Origin: a virus
IMG/VR virus record: IMGVR_UViG_3300005082_000091
Location: 1-40,172 of that record
Direction: 5' to 3' (one strand)
Length of the DNA: 40,172 bases
Under the pieces are notes generated by a model. The model was not told the origin of the DNA, did not search any database, and saw only the letters and a program-made list of their open reading frames with translations. Shown piece after piece: positions 15,664-21,528 of this stretch; positions within the stretch are counted from its first letter, which is position 1, and every line of letters begins with the position of its first letter. The position numbers were made by a program, and so were the translations under genes.

Positions 15664-15846
15664 ATGCTCTACTACATACTCAGAGAATGGAGAAAATTTG
15701 TACACTTTTCGGCGTTGAATTCACACGCAGATCACCCGGCAGCACCTTGGAGTATTACCGGCAACTCAGCACAAATTCGGGAAAACCGAATCACTATCAA
15801 ACAGCCCATGGCCCGGGCGGGGTTCCGGCGGGGGCAGCGAAGGTAA
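15664..15846 (+). CDS. Small basic protein, uncertain
   Basis: The 60-aa frame begins at ATG 15664 behind AAAGGAG (15653-15659), a strong start signal. The product has an aromatic N-terminus (MLYYILREWRKFVHF) and a basic C-terminus. No family or motif recognised. It ends one base before the next gene. The start signal supports it; composition is only moderately protein-like. Confidence 0.42.
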   Translation: MLYYILREWRKFVHFSALNSHADHPAAPWSITGNSAQIRENRITIKQPMARAGFRRGQRR

Positions 15847-15847
15847 T

Positions 15848-16072
15848 ATGGCCGAAATAAACATATGTGACGCCCCTGGCTGTGCCAGGCCGGGAAAGCT
15901 TGTTCAGCAGTTTATAGCCAAACCATGCGGCATAGACCCGTTCGTTTTTCGGCACTATTTCTGCCAATGGCACCTTGCCGGATGGAACAGAACAAGGTTG
16001 AAACATCAGAAAAAACTTTCTGTCATCGAATACAAAACTGATGATGAAATATTCAACCAAGAAACCAGTTAA
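15848..16072 (+). CDS. Small Cys/His-rich phage protein
   Basis: The 74-aa product has CDAPGCARPGK at residues 6-16 and a downstream FCQWH, giving four Cys/His ligands of a likely zinc-binding knuckle. ATG 15848 is one base after the previous stop and is preceded by GAAGG-like sequence. No function known. Confidence 0.55.
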   Translation: MAEINICDAPGCARPGKLVQQFIAKPCGIDPFVFRHYFCQWHLAGWNRTRLKHQKKLSVIEYKTDDEIFNQETS

Positions 16073-16088
16073 GAGGAGATTAAGTTGA

Positions 16089-16298
16089 ATGGAAGAGTAT
16101 CAAAAAAGAGTCGTGATTGAAAAGCACGGACTTGATGACAAGATAGAAAGACTCGCGGCCTTTATGGGTAGTGAAGCATTTATGAAATTGAATGATATAG
16201 ACAAAATGCTACTCGAAAGACAGCTCTATTTTATGAACGGGTACATGGACATACTTAACCGGAGAATTGAGCGTTTTGACAAGACCGCAAAGGAGTAG
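16089..16298 (+). CDS. crAss001_48-related small phage protein
   Basis: The 69-aa helical protein (start MEEYQKRVVIEKHGLDDKIE, later ERQLYFMNGYMDILNRRIE) matches by eye a widespread family of short phage proteins named after crAss001 gene 48. They are all-helical and of unknown function. Start ATG 16089 follows GAGGAG. Recognition is from the helical heptad pattern and length. Confidence 0.65.
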   Translation: MEEYQKRVVIEKHGLDDKIERLAAFMGSEAFMKLNDIDKMLLERQLYFMNGYMDILNRRIERFDKTAKE

Positions 16299-16304
16299 AT
16301 TGAA

Positions 16305-16589
16305 TTGAACGTGTATGAGGAAGCCGTAAAGACCTGGGGATTTAAATCTCAAATAGATATGGCTATCGAGGAATGCTCAGAACTCATAACAGCATTGCGT
16401 CATTGTGACCGTGGAAAAATCACAGCAGAGGCCGTGTGTGATGAGGTCGCAGATGTTGAAATCATGATGGCACAGCTTCGTGTGATGCTCGGAGATTCCA
16501 ATGTCGAAATGGCAAAGTCAAAAAAAATAAACCGACTTATAAAGCGGGTTTTGGCGGACCGGCCACAGTCAGAAAAGGAAAAACCATGA
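16305..16589 (+). CDS. MazG-like nucleotide pyrophosphohydrolase
   Basis: The 94-aa protein has the MazG core: EECSEL (EExxE type) at about residues 21-26 and DEVADVEIM at about residues 46-54, which together hold the catalytic Mg ions. MazG proteins hydrolyse NTPs or dNTPs to NMP and pyrophosphate; phage versions are thought to tune nucleotide pools or host stress signalling. Start is TTG 16305 after AAAGGAG (16289-16295). It overlaps the next gene by four bases (ATGA). Confidence 0.82.
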   Translation: MNVYEEAVKTWGFKSQIDMAIEECSELITALRHCDRGKITAEAVCDEVADVEIMMAQLRVMLGDSNVEMAKSKKINRLIKRVLADRPQSEKEKP

Positions 16590-16705
16590 TCGCAGCAATA
16601 GTTTTCCTGGCCGTCCTATATGGCCTTGCAGCGTTCCTGGTCTTGACTATACCACGGCAACACCCTGGCCACGACAAGCCGGCTGATGATGAGAAGGAGG
16701 GATGA
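16586..16705 (+). CDS. Tiny single-span membrane protein
   Basis: ATG 16586 overlaps the MazG stop (ATGA) and opens a 39-aa frame: a hydrophobic segment from residue 2 to 22 (IAAIVFLAVLYGLAAFLVL) then a polar, acidic tail. It would sit in the inner membrane with a short soluble tail. Its 3' end contains the AAGGAGG ribosome-binding site of the next gene, so the two are closely linked. Confidence 0.5.
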   Translation: MIAAIVFLAVLYGLAAFLVLTIPRQHPGHDKPADDEKEG

Positions 16706-16863
16706 TGGAAACAGTGATAGTAACAAACAGCATGCGTCAGAGAGTTGATATATCAGACACCACTACCTACGTCTATATTCCTCTTACCGATGAAGAGGCT
16801 AAAATTTTTGCACCAAAAATAAGAAATCCGTGCTGGCGTATCACGGTATTAAAGGAGGGATGA
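16705..16863 (+). CDS. Small phage protein, unknown
   Basis: ATG 16705 follows AAGGAGG (16694-16700) and overlaps the previous stop. The 52-aa product (start METVIVTNSMRQRVDISDTT) reads like a small beta-rich domain with a VYIPLTDEEAKIF segment. No family recognised. Its end carries AAGGAGGG for the next gene, continuing a chain of overlapping small genes. Confidence 0.5.
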   Translation: METVIVTNSMRQRVDISDTTTYVYIPLTDEEAKIFAPKIRNPCWRITVLKEG

Positions 16864-17228
16864 TGGAATGCTCATGCGCAATATCAATTGACCATAATGG
16901 TGGGCCGGAATGCTGTACAGAAAAAATCAGAACGGCCAGGAAAACCCATGTTTGTAATGAGTGCTTAAAAGATATCCAACCCGGCGAACAATATGAGTAT
17001 GTGTCAGGTATATGGGATGGTAATCCGAATGCATATAAAACCTGTCTGGACTGCAAAAGTGTCAGGGACACATTTTTCGAATCATGGATTTTCACGCAAG
17101 TTTGGGAAAATTTCCAGGATGAATTTGGAGATACCGACTCTGTAGTCCCTGAATCGTGTATTGCAGAATTAACCGCTGGTGCTCGGGCCAGAGTCTGCGA
17201 TTTTATAGAATCTGGCTGGGAAGATTAA
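16863..17228 (+). CDS. Zinc-ribbon phage protein
   Basis: The 121-aa product starts at ATG 16863, overlapping the previous stop and preceded by AAGGAGGG. It has many Cys residues: MECSCAI at the start, ECC near residue 18, then THVCNECLKDIQPGEQY and YKTCLDC, forming a C-x2-C ... C-x2-C zinc ribbon over residues 30-60. The rest is helical and acidic. This architecture is common in phage accessory genes; function unknown. Confidence 0.65.
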   Translation: MECSCAISIDHNGGPECCTEKIRTARKTHVCNECLKDIQPGEQYEYVSGIWDGNPNAYKTCLDCKSVRDTFFESWIFTQVWENFQDEFGDTDSVVPESCIAELTAGARARVCDFIESGWED

Positions 17229-17263
17229 TCAATTCAATGATGTATTAAATGGAGGTAGAAAAC

Positions 17264-17436
17264 ATGCTTTTAGCTTTATAGACTACGGTCTCAAGGATTT
17301 TTTGAGGGACCAAAATAACGAAGTTATTAAAAAAGAATTCACATGCCAGGAAGCCGCAGAGGACTGGCTCCTGGATAATGTAAATGATTTGGACTGGACC
17401 AACCAGGGAACCGAATATTACGTTTGGGAGGATTAA
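17264..17436 (+). pseudogene. Small gene broken by a one-base frameshift
   Basis: GGAGGT (17251-17256) and ATG 17264 form a very good start, but the frame stops after five codons (TAG 17279). One base out of register, an open frame runs from there to TAA 17434-17436 with a natural protein look (DYGLKDFLRDQNNEVIKK, then QEAAEDWLL and TEYYVWED). Adding one T to the TTTT run at 17268-17271 would join start and body into a protein of about 57 aa. The stop overlaps the next start (TAATG), as in an intact operon. Either a real mutation or a sequencing error. Confidence 0.6.
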
Positions 17437-17654
17437 TGATTTGGTGTCCAAAGCCAGGACAGGCGGTCGAACTCAGGTACCGAAAAAGCATGAGGGATGC
17501 GACTGGATTGCATGCCAAAAAAGGTACCGTTCTTGTTTTTGCCCGTGGGCCGAAAACAAAAAATGCTTTGGTGCGAGTCGGGATAACTCATCCGGATAGG
17601 TGGATGACATATAAAAATATTGTTGTCCCTCGTGGAAATCTGAGGGCTATTTAG
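17436..17654 (+). CDS. Small basic phage protein, unknown
   Basis: The 72-aa product starts at ATG 17436, overlapping the previous stop, behind GGGAGG (17427-17432). It is basic and probably beta-rich (AKKGTVLVFARGPKTKNALV), like a small SH3-type domain with a WCPKPGQAVELRY start. No function recognised. It ends the rightward run of small genes before the convergent minus-strand block. Confidence 0.55.
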   Translation: MIWCPKPGQAVELRYRKSMRDATGLHAKKGTVLVFARGPKTKNALVRVGITHPDRWMTYKNIVVPRGNLRAI

Positions 17655-17669
17655 TCGGGCATTAAATAT

Positions 17670-17691
17670 CCCCGGCCATGACTGACCGGGG
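17670..17691. terminator. CCCCGG hairpin between convergent genes
   Basis: CCCCGG (17670-17675) pairs with CCGGGG (17686-17691). It lies between the ends of the rightward 17436 gene and the leftward HTH gene, where a bidirectional terminator is expected. No strong T-run follows on the plus strand, so termination strength is uncertain. Confidence 0.4.
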
Positions 17692-17719
17692 CAGTAATTT
17701 TGATCTTTGACATTTCGTT

Positions 17720-17926
17720 TTAGCGTATTTTTTTACGACCGCGAGTTTCGGGCAAATCCCGAATAAATGGGATGGCGGTTTTATGAAAAATTGTTACGCG
17801 GCTGAACTTTTGAGCAAGCCCCTTGTTTATGAGATCCGGGGCAAGTTGCTGAATGCGTCTTACTGTGAGTCCTGTTTCTTCGGCCACCTGTTCAGATGAC
17901 CGAAGATTTTTGAAAAGGTCTGTCAT
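17720..17926 (-). CDS. Excisionase-like HTH protein
   Basis: The 68-aa basic protein contains a helix-turn-helix of the MerR/excisionase kind (SSEQVAEETGLTVRRIQQLA), followed by a short wing-like portion (KFSRVTIFHKTAI) and a basic tail (RGRKKIR). It is last in a three-gene minus-strand operon that lies back to back with the second tyrosine recombinase. Small proteins like this are often recombination directionality factors or repressors of their own operon. The DNA-binding call is good; the excisionase role is inferred. Confidence 0.62.
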   Translation of the reverse strand: MTDLFKNLRSSEQVAEETGLTVRRIQQLAPDLINKGLAQKFSRVTIFHKTAIPFIRDLPETRGRKKIR

Positions 17927-17927
17927 A

Positions 17928-18110
17928 TTAAAACCCTTGATTTTTTATGTTGAAAATCGCTTTCTTAAGAGCAGGTTCAGTCCAGTTGTCAGACGGATTC
18001 CGTGCGTCTTCAACAACCCATTTTGTTTTATATTTTTGTATATTAAAGACGGCTTTTTTGCCGTAGTATCTATACACACCAGCTTTTATTTTAACTAATT
18101 TTTTTTCCAT
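17928..18110 (-). CDS. Small basic protein of the recombinase-linked operon
   Basis: The 60-aa Lys-rich product starts at ATG 18110 with only a weak ribosome-binding site. The sequence (VKIKAGVYRYYGKKAVFNI, then WVVEDARNPSDNW) suggests a small beta-sheet domain, perhaps DNA-binding. It ends one base before the HTH gene, so the two are cotranscribed. A strong hairpin (18127-18144) precedes it. Longer upstream extension of the frame lacks coding character. Confidence 0.5.
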   Translation of the reverse strand: MEKKLVKIKAGVYRYYGKKAVFNIQKYKTKWVVEDARNPSDNWTEPALKKAIFNIKNQGF

Positions 18111-18126
18111 ACTGCATGCCTTTGTT

Positions 18127-18144
18127 GCCCCGGCGAACCGGGGC
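18127..18144 (-). promoter_or_regulatory. GCCCCGG-CGAA-CCGGGGC hairpin in operon
   Basis: A perfect 7-bp stem with a 4-nt loop lies between the 18154-18570 gene and the 17928-18110 gene. No T-run follows on the minus strand. It may mark RNA processing or partial termination that sets different levels of the two downstream genes. Confidence 0.45.
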
Positions 18145-18153
18145 GGGTTGGGT

Positions 18154-18570
18154 TTATAAAAGGCTATCAGCGAGGGCAACAGGGTCTTTACAAATGACGC
18201 CATTGTTATTCTCGTAAACCGGGTCGCCATCCTTCCAGATCTGTAAGCAATTTGATTTAACAAAGTAAGTTGCTGTTTTATCAAGGGTGCATGGGATATT
18301 GATATCCATTGCTTCGTATGCGGGGATGTCGTTCTCTGACATTATGTCATAGGCCCATTTTTTCATGTCTATGACAAGCTTCTCAACTTTGTGACCAAAT
18401 TTTTCTTCAATTTTTGTGACCAATGTTTTGCATCTATCAACTGTAATTATTTTTTCATCAGGCATGGTTAATTTACCCATGGGGCGCTGAAAGTTATCTT
18501 CAAATGTTGGGATTAAAAACCATTTTTCGTTTTCGGCTATCAACTTGTTGAGTTTGTCTTGATTATCCAT
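18154..18570 (-). CDS. Unknown protein leading the minus-strand operon
   Basis: The 138-aa product starts at ATG 18570 behind AAAGGAG; the frame extends 20 codons further but without a better start. It is an acidic soluble protein, helical in the first half (QDKLNKLIAENEKWFLIP, later VTKIEEKFGHKVEKLVIDM) and beta-rich at the end. No motif or family recognised. It heads the operon divergent from the second recombinase and has a promoter with paired direct repeats upstream. Confidence 0.6.
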   Translation of the reverse strand: MDNQDKLNKLIAENEKWFLIPTFEDNFQRPMGKLTMPDEKIITVDRCKTLVTKIEEKFGHKVEKLVIDMKKWAYDIMSENDIPAYEAMDINIPCTLDKTATYFVKSNCLQIWKDGDPVYENNNGVICKDPVALADSLL

Positions 18571-18617
18571 CGTGTTCTCCTTTTGTTGTTTGGTTAGCCC
18601 TCGTTGATCATGGTTAA

Positions 18618-18673
18618 ATAATACGCTCAAACGAAATTAAAGTAAAGAGAAAAAACAAACTGAAACGAAATTA
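18618..18673 (-). promoter_or_regulatory. Minus-strand promoter with two AAACGAAATTA boxes
   Basis: Leftward -35 TTTACT (18646-18641) and -10 TATTAT (18623-18618) are 17 bp apart. The 11-bp sequence AAACGAAATTA occurs at 18629-18639, inside the spacer, and again at 18663-18673, just upstream. A DNA-binding protein, perhaps the HTH protein of the same operon, could repress or tune this promoter there. Confidence 0.52.
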
Positions 18674-18724
18674 TTTTTTGAAGTTAAGAATAAACTTAAT
18701 AATATATTAAATTTAAAAACAAAA

Positions 18725-18752
18725 CCCCGGGCATGCGGACACATGACCGGGG
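18725..18752 (+). promoter_or_regulatory. CCCCGG hairpin in leader of second recombinase
   Basis: CCCCGGGCATG (18725-18735) pairs with CATGACCGGGG (18742-18752) with one mismatch. It lies 45 bp ahead of the recombinase start. No T-run follows. The right arm and its flank share TGACCGGGGCAG with the hairpin at 17670, at the other end of the minus-strand operon. Confidence 0.42.
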
Positions 18753-18796
18753 CAGGCATAAATCACCGAACCAAGCCAGGAAAGGAGACTTACACT

Positions 18797-19681
18797 ATGA
18801 TAGATACCGCATTGAAAGTTGAAAATCAAATCGAATCTTATTTAACGCATCCTCATACCGTTGGACTATCAAGCGAAACACGCAAAGCATATAAGTGTGT
18901 GCTGCAAGGTCAACTTTTAGAGTTTTGCCAGAAGGCGCAAATTACAACGCTGAATACAGAGTTTGAAGATCAAATGGAAAATTTTGTGGCATATCTGCTT
19001 GGGCATGGCGCAAATCCGTACACTGTGCAGCATTATTTGACGGTCACAAAATTTTTCTTAAAAAAAATTGGGCACCCGGTCAGCCATACTTATAAAATCC
19101 CAAGGGATGCAAAGCGCCTGCACGACCTAAAGCACCAGCGTAGATGGTTCAGTGATCAGGATATAGCACTTTGCATGACATACCGGTTTCCGACTATGCA
19201 TACTCGGAATCATTTGCTTGTCAGGTTATTGGTTGAGACTGGGGCCAGAGTGAATGAAATTGCACACATCCAGGTTGGGAATGTAAATTTAGAAAAAAGG
19301 ACCATCCTTATATCATATTCAAAAACGATACCGAGGCCTGTTTTTTTTAGCCAGGAATCCGGAATCTTCATGAAGCGGTATTTTGAAAATAGGTTTCCGG
19401 ATCCGTTACAGTCCGCACAAGAAAACATTTTCCCAGGTAAAAATCAGATTTACAAAATAATTGTCAGCATGTTTGACGAGCTGGGATTAAAGAGTCATGG
19501 AGATTGCCGTGGGCCACACACTTTTCGTCACTATGTGGCCACATATCTCCATTACGTTAAAAATATGAAACTGACATCTGTTGCCGCTCTCCTCGGGGAT
19601 ACGCCGGAAACGATCAGCAGTAACTATCTTCACCCTACGGCAGAAATGCTGCAATCAGAAGTTGAAAGAGCTTTCGGGTAG
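18797..19681 (+). CDS. Second tyrosine recombinase, XerC/D-like
   Basis: The 294-aa protein is a complete tyrosine recombinase: an N-terminal SAM-like domain (about residues 5-110) and a catalytic domain with ETGARVNEIAHI (first Arg), GPHTFRHYVATYLHY (HxxR), LLGDTPETISSNY (nucleophile Tyr about residue 280; Asp stands where His or Trp is usual). It starts at ATG 18797 behind AAAGGAG. It is unlike the prophage integrase at the left end. It lies between terminase and portal, back to back with an excisionase-like operon, and a perfect 46-bp palindrome begins 63 bp after its stop. It may move this module, invert DNA or resolve dimers; substrate unknown. Confidence 0.88.
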   Translation: MIDTALKVENQIESYLTHPHTVGLSSETRKAYKCVLQGQLLEFCQKAQITTLNTEFEDQMENFVAYLLGHGANPYTVQHYLTVTKFFLKKIGHPVSHTYKIPRDAKRLHDLKHQRRWFSDQDIALCMTYRFPTMHTRNHLLVRLLVETGARVNEIAHIQVGNVNLEKRTILISYSKTIPRPVFFSQESGIFMKRYFENRFPDPLQSAQENIFPGKNQIYKIIVSMFDELGLKSHGDCRGPHTFRHYVATYLHYVKNMKLTSVAALLGDTPETISSNYLHPTAEMLQSEVERAFG

Positions 19682-19743
19682 CGCTTTGCAATGTTTGTGA
19701 TATGATTGTTTTATAAACAAGCAAGTTTAATACCAACACTTAA

Positions 19744-19789
19744 AAACTTGGTACTACAAATAGTATATACTATTTGTAGTACCAAGTTT
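19744..19789. repeat. Perfect 46-bp palindrome with T8 tract
   Basis: Positions 19744-19766 are exactly mirrored by 19767-19789: two 23-bp arms, no loop, no mismatch, GC-poor, centre TAGTATATACTA. One C and eight T residues follow (19790-19798), so on the plus strand it could terminate recombinase transcription, but a loopless, GC-poor 23-bp stem is unusual for a terminator. Paired half-sites next to a tyrosine recombinase also suggest its binding or crossover site. Confidence 0.75.
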
Positions 19790-19859
19790 CTTTTTTTTGT
19801 CAAAATAACACAATATATTGTTCATAAAGTTATTTTATTAATTTTTATGTGGAGATATT

Positions 19860-20084
19860 GTGCCGACATTGGCTGAATTAAAAGAAGAACTTGCGGAACT
19901 CAAGGCGGCCCGGTCCAGGGTATTGAACGCCCAGAGTTATGGGCACGGGAGTAGAACCCTGTCACGTGTTCCATATGCAGACCTCCAGCGCTCCATTAAA
20001 GATCTGGAACAGCGTATTGCAATGTACGATCTTAACGGATCAATTGCCGGGTCTAACCCTGTCTTCGGAGGGCACCTTGGGTAG
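19860..20084 (+). CDS. Head-tail connector, gpW-like
   Basis: The 74-aa protein begins at GTG 19860 with GGAG just upstream. It has a charged N-terminal helix (LAELKEELAELKAARSRV), a Gly/Ser hairpin (SYGHGSRTLSRVPYADL) and a second helix (RSIKDLEQRIAMY), the plan of lambda gpW, which sits under the portal. It directly precedes the portal gene, the expected place. Length is close to gpW (68 aa). Confidence 0.78.
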   Translation: MPTLAELKEELAELKAARSRVLNAQSYGHGSRTLSRVPYADLQRSIKDLEQRIAMYDLNGSIAGSNPVFGGHLG

Positions 20085-21528
20085 CATAAATCAGACATGG
20101 ACCCGTGGGTGGGCGGCTATGATTGGTTTGTTTGCACCGGCTACTGCCATGGCATATATGCGGCGGCGTCAAGCCCTTGCGTCCTATGCTGCAGCATCTA
20201 CCAGCGGGCCAAATCAAGCGTGGCGGCCCGGCAACAAATCCGCAGATGAAATCATTAAGACAGACCATAAACTCATGCGTGGGCGTGGGCGGTCTTTGAT
20301 CAGGGACTCATCGCATGTATCAGGCGCCGTCCGTAAAATATGCAACAACGTCGTGTTCAGAGGTATCAAACCCCAGGCAAATTTAACCCTTCCGGATGGC
20401 AATCTATCAAAAAACCAGAATAATGAAGCTGAAGCAGCCCGAAGACGTTGGGCTGAAAAGGTTCGATTCCATGAAATGGAAAACCTTGTGCTTCGGCATT
20501 TATGGTCAGACGGAGAACTGTTTGTCCATTATTATTTTGACTCATCTTTCATGGATGAAGGAATTATTCCGCTTGGCATTGAGCTGCTGGAATGCGACCA
20601 CCTGGACACATCAAAAAATAGCGATACCCCTGGCCGAAGAATCAAACAAGGCATCCAGTATGATTCCGGAGGCCATGTTGAAGGATATTGGTTGTTTCCG
20701 GAGCATCCAGGAGACAGCGGCTGGCTTGGTATTGGTGATTCAAAGTTTTATCCTGCATCCGTTGTTGACCATATTTTTGTCAGGGACAGGATTTCCCAAA
20801 ACCGTGGCGTGTCCTGGCTGGCTTCCATTGTTATGGAAATGCGAGATTTCTATGAGTACCAAAGCGGGGAACGTATTGCCAAACGCTTGGCTGCGGCCAT
20901 GGGTTTATACGTTACAACCCCATACCCTGAACAACTGGGGACTTTCAACCCGTTCACGGGGAGCGACCCGTTAACTGTTGATAGCATACCAAGGTATATG
21001 GAGCCTGGACGAATACTAACCCTGCCGCCGGGTATGACCATTGAATCCCCAAACTCTGACCGTCCAGGCCAAACCTATGAACCTTACACAAAAACCAGCC
21101 TGAGGGGAGCGTCTACAGGTGTCGGCGTGAGTTATGAGGCGTATTCTAACGATTACACAGACGCCAGTTATTCCTCTGCAAGATCCGCGTCCCTTGAGGA
21201 GCGTAGGGGTTACATGGTCCAGCAGATAATTCTAAGTAGCCGGTTTCATGCGCCGGGATGGGTGAGGTTGTGGCAGATGAATTATTTATCAAAAACAGTT
21301 CCGACGGTGCCGGAAACAATACCGGTATCATGGCAGATGCCAGGATGGCCTTGGGTAGAGCCGTTGAAAGACAGTAAGGCCGCAGCACAAGATTTGGCGA
21401 ACGGTATCACGTCCAGACATAAATTATGCATGGAGCGTGGCGTTGATTACGACGAAATTCAGGCGGACAGGGAACGTGAGAAAAAGGACGGGTTTGACGC
21501 GACATATCCGGAAGGACAAAACGTATGA
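20077..21528 (+). CDS. Portal protein, lambda gpB family
   Basis: The 483-aa protein resembles lambda-family portals: an N-terminal GLFAPATAMAYMRRRQ segment, then HKLMRGRGRSLIRDSSHVSG, GIELLECDHLD and the C-terminal SYEAYSNDYTDASYSSARSA motif that is highly conserved in these portals. It forms the dodecameric ring for DNA entry and tail joining. Start is uncertain: TTG 20077 follows GGAGGG and overlaps the gpW-like gene by 8 bp, while ATG 20119 fits the usual portal N-terminus without a strong site. It overlaps the next gene by four bases. Confidence 0.93.
   Translation: MGSINQTWTRGWAAMIGLFAPATAMAYMRRRQALASYAAASTSGPNQAWRPGNKSADEIIKTDHKLMRGRGRSLIRDSSHVSGAVRKICNNVVFRGIKPQANLTLPDGNLSKNQNNEAEAARRRWAEKVRFHEMENLVLRHLWSDGELFVHYYFDSSFMDEGIIPLGIELLECDHLDTSKNSDTPGRRIKQGIQYDSGGHVEGYWLFPEHPGDSGWLGIGDSKFYPASVVDHIFVRDRISQNRGVSWLASIVMEMRDFYEYQSGERIAKRLAAAMGLYVTTPYPEQLGTFNPFTGSDPLTVDSIPRYMEPGRILTLPPGMTIESPNSDRPGQTYEPYTKTSLRGASTGVGVSYEAYSNDYTDASYSSARSASLEERRGYMVQQIILSSRFHAPGWVRLWQMNYLSKTVPTVPETIPVSWQMPGWPWVEPLKDSKAAAQDLANGITSRHKLCMERGVDYDEIQADREREKKDGFDATYPEGQNV

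Noticed and set aside
17264-17290. Programmed frameshift at the start of the broken small gene
   Set aside because: No slippery heptamer is in phase at this point; a simple one-base loss in a T-run explains it better.
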